From Lomentospora prolificans (taxonomy: Eukaryota; Ascomycota; Sordariomycetes; Microascales; Microascaceae), in assembly GCA_029532625.1 (NCBI GenBank), contig JARFXM010000010.1:2232001-2296000 (forward strand): 64,000 nucleotides of DNA. Reading direction: 5' to 3'. The position numbers and the translations under genes are program-made. The notes beneath the pieces were generated by a model. That model did no database searches and was not told where the DNA came from. It was given only the letters and a program-made list of their open reading frames with translations. Below, piece after piece: positions 21,363-32,750 of this stretch (within the stretch, counting starts at the first letter, position 1; each line of letters opens with the position of its first letter).

Positions 21363-22390
21363 TTAATTCTCGTCTGTCCACACAACGGACTTGGCCATGG
21401 CCCAATCTCGAATCTTACTGAAGTTCCTGCAGGTATGGGTTGTAGCATAGTCGGGCCAGTAGCCATCTGCGCCCTCGAAATGCCTGAAACTAAAGACGCC
21501 GATGTCACTCTGGCACATGAGAGCCATGCGTAGAGCTTCGATGCAGTGGTCTATTCAGGCGGATTAGCTTAGTTATAGGTGGGTTTCTCGAGAGAGAGAG
21601 GAATGAGCGTACCGATATGGCCTCTTAGGTCATCATCATCCGTATCGACGTCGCCTCCAGTATGGGAGTAGTACTCCTTGAAGGTGGACTGGCGAAGCAG
21701 GTTGAGGCAATGAAGCTGATGGAAGACCTCCATGCCAACGCGGAAACCTTTTTGTCCGGTAGCAGGGTCCTCAATAACCAACGAGTCGGGTGAGAGTCCC
21801 AGCCGAAGGCCATCTTCTTCGGGAAGGATTGAGTCGCCCACTTGCATTTGATGTCAGAGATGCGAATAATAATAACGAGCAAGAGTCAAAGGGATTGTGG
21901 TTTTTGGTCGCCCTACCGTCACCCGTTATCGCCTCCCATGCGGCGTCAACTTCTGGTCCTTTGCCCACATAAATGGATGGGTTGTCCATAGTCGGGGGTA
22001 AATCGAATTTGATTGTCTCATATTCAACCTCATCAAGAGCCGGTGCTGCGAGAGGCAATATTAGCACGCGAAGGACTTTTCCATTTTTGCAAAACAGGAG
22101 AAGAATTGGGATAATAATAGCTTACACCAGGCTGAAAACTCTTTGGTGAATGCAGTCGCGTTTAGCTGCGCGCGAGCGACATAGTAGGCGAGTAAGAAGA
22201 AGACGAGGGAAGACCCCAACAAAACGGTGTGGATGACCCATATCCACTGCTTGATGAAGCGTGCCAACTTTTGTCTGAATGTGTCGGTGCTGTATCGCAA
22301 CCTGAGCCCCGAAATGTGCGACTTCTCGGAGGATGGAAGAATGGATTGATGCTCCTCGTCAAGAGGGACTGATGTATAGACCTGCGCCAT
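21363..22390 (-). CDS. UstYa-like (DUF3328) membrane-anchored oxidase
   Basis: Four exons, 22390-22126, 22045-21917, 21840-21613 and 21550-21363 (introns 80, 76 and 62 bp), give 269 residues in a clean frame. One membrane segment lies near residues 48-71 (WVIHTVLLGSSLVFFLLAYY), followed by SPALDEVEYE, a usual opening of the conserved part. The two family signatures are present and complete: HQLHC at about 172-176 and HIDHC at about 206-210, 29 residues apart. UstYa-type proteins oxidise or cyclise peptide cores in fungal dikaritin RiPP pathways (ustiloxin, phomopsin, asperipin); others act on non-RiPP metabolites such as cyclochlorotine. The nearest plausible substrate is the repeat precursor encoded about 2.2 kb away on the other strand. 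Family assignment is firm; the pairing is inference. Confidence 0.9.
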
Positions 22391-24570
22391 CGTGAAATAT
22401 ACGACAAGAGATGTAGACTATCCAGGCAATCGAAATGAAGGGAGAGAAGAGAAGGATTAGAGAATAAAATGTAATGATCGTAAAGTTGGGATGAGAAGAG
22501 AAAAGACCAGCTTCCACGACAGAAATTCAAACTTGGAATAATACGCGAAGCAGTTTTTTCCGAGTTCCAAAAAAAAAAAAAAAGGCATAAGCATAATCGA
22601 GAGACGCATATATCTCTGGGAAAGCAGGCAAATAAGGGAAGCAACAGTTGCGGCACCCCTAGTTTCACTCGAGACAACCTCTGTCGGGCCACCGAAGGTT
22701 CTCATCAAGAGGGCTATTAACCTCGTCAACTCCAGTCATCATCCCTTGGGCCCCGCTCCTACGTTGGATGGCCAGGCGGGCGGACGTGGTGAAACCTAGC
22801 GGCTTTTTTTGCGTCGCACGTTGCCAAGGAGGATGTATGTTGACACTACAGGAGTTGATGTGTGCCGATTTAATACTACCCCAGACGTTAGATGGCGTGC
22901 ATTCGCTATTACGAGATCACCGCGATCATAATAGAACATCAACATGGGTTAGGACAATCAGTGTCGCCCTGCTGGCTAAGCCAGTGCTGAGGAGTTGCGC
23001 CTCACGATATATTATTTAACCCTGAAGTGTCAGAGTGCAGCCAGACCAGCCACCGATGGATAGCTCGGGAAATCCAAAACACAGAAGAATAATAATAACC
23101 ATTGATTGGCGAGGCTAGGGACATGAGGGCCCTGCAATGGGCGTCAAGAGCAATGTGAGAAGACGCCCAAAGGATCTGCCCCAACCAGAAATCATGGATG
23201 GGGTACGAAGAGCATGAGGGGGGAGACCTGGTCGGCGTAGGGTTCGGTTCGACTTGCAACTTCTGGGCACCAGTTGTTGTTGTTCTTCGCTTGTTGCATG
23301 GCTGGTGCTCTGCAAAATCCCCAAGAACCAGCGCTAGGCCGTAAAAGACACGGCTGCGACGGTTGTGGGGTTTGCTGCAAGGACAATGCGGGAACGTGCA
23401 AATCGCCCCCTTGGCACCCCAGCACCGCTTTTGGAAGCACAGTTGGCTTTGAGGATCGTGTTCGTCCAGGATTTTGCCGGATTTCCAGCCCTTCCAGAAG
23501 CTGATGTGCGGGCGACTCGCGCGACAGCCCAAATCAGCATGGGGTGAAACCGAAGCAAAAGCCCCCTTGGCGTGAAACCGCTTTGGCCTGCACCACCAGA
23601 TTGGCCAATGCGACAGGGTTAGAAGAGCTGGCAATTGCACGCGGCCGATTAGCCGGTCTTTAGTCCATCATGACAATCCGTCATGTGCAAGGCGTCCAAT
23701 GCAGATGCAACTCGGCTTGTCGTCCAGGGTTCTCCTCGCCTAAAGCTTCAGTATTAGCCGGGCGTAAAGATATGTCTGGGCGATCTTATTCCCCTGTCCC
23801 AGGTTTAGGGTGCTCCCTAGCGCAACCTCAACCTCGCATTCTTATGGGCATCCTTTGAGCCTGCAAATGGCAAGGCGGCTCCTTGAAACCCAAGGAAGTC
23901 GACGCGAGCGAGTGCATCGTGAGGGTGCGCCTCCCCCAGGCAGATGACCGGCCCAGGGGTAATAATCATTAACTAACTTGTTACCACCCTTTTCCTTTTT
24001 CGACGCTTTTCACCACGACCTCGCCCTTCATCCTCGTCACACGTTCGCCCAAAAGAAGGGATCGTCCGTGCCAGGTTGAGACAAGACATGCAATGCCGTC
24101 ATGGGCGCTCCTAGGGGAGGTCCGCGATGCCGCCTGTCTTAGCTGTCAAATCTACAAAGTCTCGAGACATGAACAAAACTAGGACGTCAAGGATACGACA
24201 ATCGGACAACGTCCTGAATCGGCCAAAGAGTGCCGTGATCCCGCTTCTGGCTGCAGCCCAGCCATTAGTCTCCGCCGGCGCTATTATCTGGACCTGACCT
24301 CTGTTCGGCCCCGACCCGAGCGGAGAATATAAAGTTGCCAGCTTCTCCATTTTCATCCTAATACTTTCTTCCCATCGTGGTACCACCTTCATCACTCAAC
24401 ATCTCCAGTACTGGCTTACATTCTTTCCGGCGCTGGTAGCCACTGTTCGTTTTTGGATCATCAATCAGACCGTCTGTGATAGTCTCTTCGCTTCTTATTA
24501 TTCCCCTTCTTCCGTTTTCTTCATCTTCCCTTTCATCTTCTCCACCGTTCTCACTTGAACATTGCCCATC
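22391..24570. promoter_or_regulatory. Divergent region between the UstYa-like gene and the repeat precursor
   Basis: About 2.2 kb with no credible gene; a 212-codon minus ORF at 23002-23640 has no recognisable domain. The last 250 bp contain a TATA box at 24328-24333 and a T/C-rich leader just before the precursor start. If the two flanking genes are co-regulated, the control sites should be here. Confidence 0.5.
24328..24333 (+). promoter_or_regulatory. TATA box of the repeat precursor gene
   Basis: TATAAA lies 238 bp before the start codon at 24571, followed by a pyrimidine-rich leader with several CATC/TTCTTC stretches. This is the usual layout of strongly expressed secreted-protein genes in filamentous fungi. 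The core-promoter role is inferred. Confidence 0.45.
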
Positions 24571-25427
24571 ATGCGTTCTCAGGCTTTCGTTCTCATGTTG
24601 GCCGCGGCCGGCTCGGTCGTCTCGGCTTTAACCATCCCTTCCCAGAACGGCTTGGTTCAGCGATCTCCCGTAAGTGACTGCTTACATTCCATATAAGATC
24701 GACCATGGCCTAATATTAAGCGCTCTAGAACCCCGACACTATTGTTGATGCTCAAGCCATTGAAGTACGCGAGCCTCACCATCGTGGAGCGAAGAACCAG
24801 GGCAATAACAACAACAAGCGCCATCACCGTGGTGCCAAGAATCAGGGCAACAATAACAATAATAAGCGCGAGGAAGTCACCCTTGAGGCTCGTCACCACC
24901 GTGGCGCCAAGAACCAAGGCAACAACAACAACCAGAGGGATCTCGAAGCCCGCGATCCCCACCATCGCGGCGCCAAGAACCAGGGAAACAATAACAACAG
25001 GCGCCAGGCCGAGGACGAGGAAGATGACTGCGAAGAGGACGATGTTGTTGAGAAGCGTGAGCCTCACCACCGTGGTGCCAAGAACCAGGGCAACAACAAC
25101 AATAACAACAAGCGCGAGGAGGTGACTCTCGAGGCCCGTCACCATCGCGGTGCTAAGAACCAGGGAAACAACAACAACCAGAGGGACCTTGAGGCTCGTC
25201 ACCACCGAGGCGCTAAGAACCAGGGCAACAATAACAATAAGCGTGAGGAGGATGACGATGAGGATGGTCACCTTGAGGACCAGGCCCTCGACAAGCGTGA
25301 GCCCCATCACCGCGGTGCTAAGAACCAAGGAAACAACAACAACAAGCGTGAGCCTCATCATCGCGGAGCCAAGAACCAAGGAAACAATAACAACAAGCGC
25401 CACCACCGCGGTGCTCAGAACCAGGGT

Positions 25428-25459
<32 letters not shown>

Positions 25460-25526
25460 GAGGGACGTTGAAGCCCGTGAGCCCCATCACCGTGGTGCCA
25501 AGAACCAGAATAACAACGGTAACTAG
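24571..25526 (+). CDS. Secreted Kex2-processed repeat precursor (KEP / possible RiPP precursor)
   Basis: Two exons, 24571-24669 and 24729-25526, with a 59-bp intron give 298 residues. A signal peptide (MRSQAFVLMLAAAGSVVSA) is followed by eleven near-identical blocks built on HHRGAKNQGNNNN. Blocks end in KR, RR or QR, and many are preceded by the dipeptide EP or DP. Acidic spacers (EEVTLEAR, QAEDEEDDCEEDDVVEKR, EEDDDEDGHLEDQALDKR) separate some groups. KR is the cleavage site of the Golgi protease Kex2, and X-Pro dipeptides resemble the Ste13 trimming sites of yeast alpha-factor, so many copies of a basic, His- and Asn-rich peptide should be released. The repeats have no aromatic residue and only one Cys occurs in the mature region. 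It may be a RiPP precursor for the UstYa-like enzyme, a pheromone-like signal or a repetitive cell-wall protein. I do not recognise the peptide. Confidence 0.88.
24771..25523 (+). repeat. Eleven in-frame repeats of a HHRGAKNQGNNNN-coding unit
   Basis: The repeats fill nearly all of exon 2. Most keep the eight residues HHRGAKNQ exactly at the protein level (copy 10 has Gln for Lys), while third codon positions differ between copies. This indicates selection on the peptide rather than a recent DNA expansion. The Asn run varies from three or four residues to ten (copy 10), as expected of AAC/AAT slippage. Spacers form two recurrent types, EEVTLEAR and DLEAR, suggesting duplication of larger multi-repeat blocks. 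Confidence 0.9.
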
Positions 25527-28500
25527 GAGGTTCAGAAAAGACAAGTGGAAGAGAGGAAGGGAAGAGAGAGGTGGTGGTTAGATAGCCTAACTTACCATAA
25601 TTGTACACAATTTTCTGGTGCACATAGCTAGTTATTAGCAGTGATGCTGGGGGGGAATGATGACTGTGATGATACTGTGGCTGGACAAACCAAGCCTGAA
25701 ACAATCTCGATAGCAAGAATGACCTTTCAATTTATTATGACCGAAAATACTGAAGCTCTTGAATCCTTTTCGCGGTGATACTGGCTTGTGCCTCCTGCGC
25801 ATGAGCCGAAGGCGGTATCATGTGTGTGTCCTTGAGGCTGTTGCTAGCCAAGCCACGCACATATAAGCCTTCACCATCAACCACAGAGAGGTTTGTGGCG
25901 TGTGTTCGTGGGATAGAAACTCAAGCCACACTCACAGGGCAGCGACTAAGCTCTTGGAGCATCCCAACAGATGTAGCCGTAGGACACCACATGCAGTCGC
26001 TGGTAGTCACTCGGACCTGCAGGTGTTAGGCATATCACCACCAAAAGAATTTTATTCTGAGAGCATTGCCACGCATATATGTCTCTCAGCCTGTTTCCAG
26101 GATCTCAAATTTTGTATATGGGTGATGGAGTCGCCGCCCTCCAGCCTGCGTCTCACATATTAATACAAGGTCAATCACGCAAGCCAAAGTGAAGCACCAC
26201 CTAGTCAGCCTTGGAGCATTCGACTGCGTCAAAATGATGATCCAAACATTAAATACACTGGTGTGCTCTAGTACGACGCTATAGCCTTTTCACCATCATA
26301 GACATACGTGCGCGAGGTGTATCCACGCTGAAGCCACACAGTCAAATGTTCTTAACCTGTGGGCAAACTGCTCAACTGTCTTGCACTCGCCGCACTAGCT
26401 AACCAATCAACTAACAGAAGAGACAAAAGTCGAATACACTGGAATGGCTTTGTAGTCGGCTGCTACAGACAGGAGCGAAAAGTAAAAAGAAACGCATCTC
26501 GCAATATTTCCTATCCACTATCATCCGCGTCGAGGCTGGTGTAGCGGAGGTGCGAGAGAGATATAAATCTTTGCAGGCACCGGAGGCCTGTCAATGATCA
26601 GGCCTAACTAGAACATCTTCGGGAGGAATCAACGCTCGCTTAATGATATATATTATGAGCTCTTTGCCCAGAATACAGTATGTCTTTTCCCACGGGGAAC
26701 AGAAGTTGTGGCACCTCGAAGCGGTAGTGTGAGCGGAGACATGGATCGGGCCCGAAAGCTTGGCTCGGTTTATGCGCGATGGTCCATATCCTGCTGATCA
26801 GGTTGCATTATGTGGGACCTTGAATTCTTTTTCAAAGCACGATGGCTTAGCGCACCTCTCAGTACACGTATTTGCTCCCTTCACGCCTCTATACCTCTTT
26901 GGAACCACATGGTAGCAATGCACCCAGTCTAACGAAGTAGGCTTAGGCCATGGGCAGGGGAGAGGTCGCGCAATGCTTAATATATGAAGACCCTATTTTT
27001 AGTACTACCCGAGAAACAGTAAGGAATACTATATCCTCAGGTGGAAGAGCTTACAGCTGCATGATTTGGCATTTAGTCTTTTCTACCTTCCAACTTTGGC
27101 CCTAGGTTGTCCCCAGAAAATCGCGGACTGGTTGCCTCTGCGTGTGCGCGCTTCTCTTGCTCCTCATAACCATACGTTCTCGCGGTCCTATCTCCTACCT
27201 GCGCTGCTCTTTGGTTGATCATTTAACGGACTGGCTACGTTTCCCTGCCAAAGTGGCTTGAGCTTGGGCAGATTGAGCGACTTAAGGCTGAACAGGAGGC
27301 ATGTTGGGTTGCGTCGGTGGATGACGAGGATGACACAATGTTCGCCGGTGCGTAACTTATTTCCTTCGTTGATTCAGGTTCCTCCACTTTTCTGTTGGGA
27401 AAGGTGGCCAGCGTGTGCAAAGTGTGCCCAAGAATGGGTGGTGCGCCTGAGAGGAAGATAGATTAGTACCAGGCTGTCCTAAAGATGCTTTGAATGGTAT
27501 TAATGTTGGATTTCCAAATCGTGCTGCAAGTTGCAGACACTTTGTCTATCAATTTTATGGGGAAAGTTCCATACAGCGCATTTCGACTCGTTACTTAGTT
27601 TCGCCAGATGGTTTCGGACACTTCAGTCCTCCTGGTCCAACTTACGGGTTCTGAGCTATGTTGTTCCATTCTCCGCATCAACTGTAAGCATATTGGCCTT
27701 TCTCTTGGGTTCCTGAAGTTAGTGGTTGTGCCATCCGGTCCGCATCGGGGGTTCCGACAGGGAACAAGACATATCAGCTCCCCGTGCCTAACACATGGCG
27801 GTCGGTGGATGTGGAGAGGTGACAACTATTGACTAGCTAGCTACGTAGATTCACTGAACTTGAATAACCACGATAGTTACGACAGTAAGCGCAGCTTATT
27901 GACATTTCCTACCTGGGCGCCTAGCCTACCTAGGCCATGGGAATGCGTTGGTAGATGAAAATCCAGCCGCGAACTTTCCCCCCAAAAAAACGGCAAGAGA
28001 TCTCTACGCGATGTCGCAGCTAATATGACTGTCGGATTGAACAGACTGAGTCCGCATTGCAGGCGAAGACGGAGCGGGTATGTATACTCTAGTAATGAGA
28101 GATTATTCTGTTCCTTCTCCCCCAAGAGACGGCACTCTGTATCAAAAACTAGAATCGATGTCATGGGCTCGTCGTTAGATTTCCACAGGGGTAATTTTGA
28201 AATGTTCTCTCGCCGGCTTGGACGAAAACTCCAGTTATTTCCTCGAGGTGAACCGGTCCGGACGAACAAGTGGCTGACAATTGTGGCTGGTCCGAGACCG
28301 CCTGTTGCGGGAATTACTTCCAGGTATCCTCATCCTCATGCCCTGGAATACAGGGGTAGGGAGTTGGGGGCTGGTAAATCCAAGAAAATCCAGACTGGAC
28401 AGGATTCGACCCACATCAGTAAATACGACATGAGCATCGAGCCAAGCAAAGGTGGTATCAAGCCGGGTCATGGCAAATCCGCCTTTGCCAGCGCTGGGCA

Positions 28501-29167
28501 GAGTGGGTTTCGACAACGTCCCACACCAAGAGAGACGAAGGACCGACGGCATCTCGAGGCTGGCTTTTCTCAACGCTGGCATTCCCCCCCCCACCACCAA
28601 CGTCGACCTTGCTATCCTCCTCTTTGGTTAGCGTAGGGGACGGGAGGGTAGGCGGGAGCTAGGGAAAAGACTCTTCAATCTGCCGGTCTTCGCTTAAACC
28701 GACACTAGACAACACACGTGGACCGGCGGCTGCATGGACCCTAGTTCGCCAGAACCCAATTAGAAGTGCCTGGTTACTCTTGTCCATTCACATCTCCATC
28801 CGTAGTGGGTCAGCCAGACCGGCCCGCATGTCGCGCCCAGAGCTTCTCTCCTTTCATCGCCCGCAGCCAGATGTCGTTCCAAGCATGCAGTCGGCCGAGG
28901 GATTGCTTTTTTTCTCGAATCCCTGCAGCCACGCAACCGTGTCGCAACCCCAAGGCCAGCCGTCGCTTGGGTCCCTCCTTTTCTTTTCCTTCCCCCACGG
29001 TTCCAAGAAAATCTCCGCTCTGGAAGACAACTTCCCCGCTTGCACACTTTCCCACCGGTCGTCTAGTCTTCGAGTTACCAGAAAATAGGTATTCACCGCA
29101 CTTATCCGCAAAATTTGCAAGAAACCTTTTATACCCGGAGACGAACGTCTCGGATTCGACTTCCAAT
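25527..29167. other. Gene-poor stretch, 3.6 kb
   Basis: No ORF here has recognisable content; the longest, 203 codons at 28025-28636, overlaps a 130-codon ORF on the other strand and neither looks like a protein family I know. Composition is ordinary, with no obvious transposon ends, long repeats or tRNA. The last few hundred bases should be the promoter and leader of the first methyltransferase. Confidence 0.4.
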
Positions 29168-31148
29168 ATGGGCGACCCTGCGATAGTTGGCGGCACAACC
29201 TCCGCTAGATCCCCGAAATCCCCCAAGACTGCGAGCTCACCGGCTGCAGTAAGCCCTGCCACCGGTGAAGATCTGCTGGTCGCGGATGAGGTACGATACG
29301 CCTCTACTCGCTTGCTCTTGTCGTCTCCTCGAGACTGCTTGCTTAGGACAGATTGCTAACTGCAGCATTTTACTTAATAGAACGCTGATGAGGACCTTGA
29401 AGATGGTGATTCGACATATGGAGCGGTAGGGCAATACCGGCAACCCCTTCACAGCATCAACCCGAAATCCTGCGCCATTGAATTTACTAACGCTTGTCAA
29501 CAAACCCCCCAGGATGGCGGTAGCGACACCACGTCGTTGAAGTCCAGCATCCTCAAGTATCGCATGGAAAACGGCCGGACCTACCATGCCTATAAAGATG
29601 GCTGTGAGTAATATTCCCAAGGCCCCTACATCAAGATGCTTTTCCTCGTGGTATTATGGAAGAAGTTTGGCCCTATTAGCGAGGAGATGCTAGGAAGAAT
29701 TGCATGCTAAGCTAGATTTTTACTAACAGCATATGTACTCCCCAACGACGAGGTACCACTGTCCGGTCTCCCCTTGAATCTCTTCATCCTGGATTAACTA
29801 AAGTTTTGTTCATGTTGTTTAGCATGAGAACGACCGCCTCGGTATGTGATCCATTTGTTGAGACTGGGCTTATATACGCCTTCGCCTTGATACGGGAGCG
29901 CGAGGGTGGCAACTGACAATCAACTACGCACTGGTAGATGTTCAGCACAATATTTTCCTCCTATCGTTTGGCGGTCTGCATGTTGCTAAGTTAGACAAGG
30001 AGCCTCAGCGCGTCTTGGACGCTGGCTGCGGAACTGGTATCTGGTCCGTTGAGTTTGGTACGATATTACCTACGTCCGCTTCATCGGCATTACACAAACC
30101 ATTCGGAACCACTAATACTAACACAAGAGTCCGTTAGCCGATTTGCATCCCGAAGCGCATGTCAGTTATTCATCCACAGCCCTTGGCCTCCTGCCATGTT
30201 GAACACCCTTGTATATCAACTCTTAACATTTTCCCCCAGGTCACTGGTGTCGATCTGAGCCCTATTCAGCCATCCTTGTAAGATCAGCGGCAAAGTCTAA
30301 ATGGATAGGAGGCAAAAACTAATAATTCGACACAGCGTCCCACCCAATGTATCATTCTTTGTTGATGATCTCGAGGACGAATGGAGCTTTTCTAGCAACT
30401 TTGACTACATTTTTGCGCGGTTTTGTACTGGCTCCATCATGGACTGGCCAAAGTTCTTCAGGCAAAGCTTTGAGTAAGGCTTTCTCAAGGTGCTGCAAAA
30501 TAACAGTGAAGTGCTAACCATTCCCAGCAACCTCAACCCCGGCGGCGTGATTGAACTTCAGGACATCATCTATCCCATGTGCTCCGACGATGGTACCCTC
30601 ACACAAGAAACTGCCCTCAAGCAGTGGTCTGATCAGCTCAACGAGGCCTTCAAGAACATTGGCAGAAGCATAGATTCTGCCAATCTTTATCCCCAACAGC
30701 TCGCCGAGGCCGGATTCGTAGACATCGAAGTTGTGCGCGAGAAGTGGCCGACGAATAAGTGGCCGAGGGACAAGAGGTACAAGCAGATCGGTATGCGGAT
30801 TTCCCAATAATAACACTCCCAAGTTGACGCCTTGCCTTGCATTGTATTAACCGGGGCTCAGGTATCTGGAACACGGAAAACATCCTCAACGCCCTGGGAG
30901 CACTGAGCCTTGCTATTTTCACCAGGCCCAAGGCCGAGGGGGGTCTTGGATGGAGCGTTGCCGAGCTCGAGCTCCTTCTCGCTGGGGTGCGAAAGGACCT
31001 TAGAGACACCAGTATTCACGCTTATTGGCAGATGTAAGTTTCCAAGGCTTGTTTCCTCCTTTCGTGGAGTATGAGGCCTAGTACCAAAATGCTAATTGTT
31101 GATACCTGCTATAGCCACGCAGTAACTGCACGGAAGCCCGAGGAGTAG
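29168..31148 (+). CDS. LaeA/TAM-like SAM-dependent methyltransferase (12 exons)
   Basis: Twelve exons can be placed: 29168-29290, 29381-29425, 29513-29603, 29730-29752, 29823-29841, 29938-30057, 30138-30160, 30240-30277, 30336-30473, 30528-30790, 30862-31033 and 31115-31148. They sum to 362 residues. After a Ser/Pro/Ala-rich N-terminus comes SSILKYRMENGRTYHAY, then the SAM-binding motif I VLDAGCGTGIW, HVTGVDLSPIQPSFVPPNV (motif II), FDYIFAR, and NLNPGGVIELQD (motif III region). This set is typical of the fungal LaeA-like/TAM methyltransferases, which act on small molecules or regulate secondary metabolism. The substrate is unknown. Eleven introns within 2 kb, with exons as short as 19 nt, is unusual. 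It is a paralogue of the gene at 36848-38554. Boundaries of the smallest exons are the least certain. Confidence 0.87.
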
Positions 31149-31790
31149 TACTCTTGTCCTTGAGGGCTGCCATAAATTTATGGGTTCATTTAGGAGTATT
31201 ATAATGAGCACTTTCGAGAAATAATCGATCCAAGTTTTCAAATGCTGAGGGTCCGTAGAACACATTCAGATTATTTGCTTAATGTTCTTAGCCTAGGGCC
31301 TTTCGAAGGTGCCTATGACGGACGAACTGGCTGTTGAGTATCAAATTGATGAGTCTTCGAGTGCATATATCTCAGTCCAGGACCGACACAACCTTGCGTC
31401 GTGAGCTGGCGGTTGCGTCTGGCTAGAGCCAAAGAAAAAAAGGCTGCAATTGGCGGTCAGTGCTAGCTTCAACAAAGCCAGGCGTGTGACTCTAAAGTAA
31501 CGCCGCCTGAGTCATATTTCGTGGCTGGCAGAGTCCATGAGTGCGACCTGCACTGACGCTGGCCACTAACAGATCCATAGATTCATCAATTCGTTCAATT
31601 GTTGATGTAATTATACTAAATTCGCCAGCTTGGGGTCCGCTTTCGCTTATTATATAGTGAAGGGCATATCGCACGCCCGAATCAAGATAAGTACCTCCAA
31701 CAGCACATTTACTATTAATCCACGTGCCCGTAATCTCACGAGATTCCACATCACGTTTTTTTAGGGAACCACAGCGCCACCATTTTCGCA
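31149..31790. other. Intergenic region
   Basis: About 640 bp. A minus-strand ORF of 101 codons (31492-31797) overlaps the start of the next gene and shows no family signature. Nothing else is supported. Confidence 0.4.
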
Positions 31791-32750
31791 ATGTCAATTC
31801 CAGTTCAGAAAATGAGGTTCAACAAGATTAGTTACGACGATGTGCTCAAGGACTTAGAGCTCGGGGTGCCTGTCAATTTCAACACCTCATTCCACACTGA
31901 AGCCGAAGCTCCCGACTTGGCAATCCCATCGAACTCACCCTACGACTTCAAACGCTGGCTCGCGTTAATCACGCGCACGCGCAATTTGGCGCCAACGGCG
32001 ATCCAAACTGTGAATTTCACTCGGACAATGGCCCAACTCGTCTCCAATGTCTCCATAGCATCAATCAACACGCGTACCATCAACAGGGCGTACGCGGAGG
32101 ATCTAGAGGACGAAATCGGACCAGCCCTAAAATCTCTCACGTTCCCTCCTAGTGGCCTGTTTATGCGATTCGGTGCCTGTTCAGCCAAGGATGGCGTGTG
32201 GAGCGTTCCTGGAAAGGCAGCCGTGCATTGCTACGACGATATCATTCTGCAGCTGACCACGTCCACTCGCACGTGGATCACCCTGACCAACTATTTGAGG
32301 AAAGACACTCGGGATCCTCTAGAATTATTCTTCCTCCCATTCGATGACCGTATAAAGACCGAGATGGAATACCGCGTATTTTGCGCTCCTCAAAGTCTGG
32401 GGATATGTGCCATAAGTCAATACAGATGGCACAAGCCATGGCGGTTCGCTGGGAAAGGTGGCGAGGAGATGGAGAGGATTGCTCAGAGGATCTTGATGGG
32501 AATCCAAGAGATCCGAGAGCAAATAGAAGCGGAGTTGAAACCCCCTGGGGCCGACACCTTGGATGATATGCTGCGAGACCAAGGCATGACGTTTGATGTC
32601 TGGTACAATGACGAGGGGGACAGCGTTGAACTGGTTGAGCTTAATACCTATGGAGTGAGAAGTGCTTGCGGATCCTGTCTCTTTCAATGGGTGAGAGATC
32701 GAGATACGATGTACGATTCCACCGAGATCGAGTTCCGGGTCGCTGTGTAA
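31791..32750 (+). CDS. D123/Cdc123-like protein (ATP-grasp-related fold)
   Basis: An intronless ORF of 319 residues. Family marks of D123 are LFMRFGACSAKDGVW in the middle, EYRVFCAPQSLGICAISQYRWHKPW, and VELVELNTYGVRSACGSCLFQWVRD near the end; these correspond to the RxSxKD, EFRxFV...ISQ and DxNPF...LLFxW stretches of Cdc123. True Cdc123 helps assemble translation initiation factor eIF2 and uses ATP. This copy is divergent, ends soon after the last motif, and sits among accessory genes, so it is probably a paralogue with a different job, unknown. The start at 31791 fits the ORF best; Met at residue 8 is an alternative. Confidence 0.75.
   Translation: MSIPVQKMRFNKISYDDVLKDLELGVPVNFNTSFHTEAEAPDLAIPSNSPYDFKRWLALITRTRNLAPTAIQTVNFTRTMAQLVSNVSIASINTRTINRAYAEDLEDEIGPALKSLTFPPSGLFMRFGACSAKDGVWSVPGKAAVHCYDDIILQLTTSTRTWITLTNYLRKDTRDPLELFFLPFDDRIKTEMEYRVFCAPQSLGICAISQYRWHKPWRFAGKGGEEMERIAQRILMGIQEIREQIEAELKPPGADTLDDMLRDQGMTFDVWYNDEGDSVELVELNTYGVRSACGSCLFQWVRDRDTMYDSTEIEFRVAV

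Noticed and set aside
23002..23640. A 212-codon minus-strand ORF between the UstYa-like gene and the precursor.
   Set aside because: Its translation has no hydrophobic, motif or family pattern; probably chance.
24657..25544. A 295-codon minus-strand ORF opposite the repeat precursor, very hydrophobic (Val/Leu-rich).
   Set aside because: It is the mirror of the repeated His/Arg/Asn codons; it has no starting context or family, while the plus-strand protein has a signal peptide, intron and conserved repeats.
28025..28636. A 203-codon plus-strand ORF in the gene-poor stretch.
   Set aside because: Arg/Ser-rich translation without recognisable content, overlapped by an ORF on the other strand.
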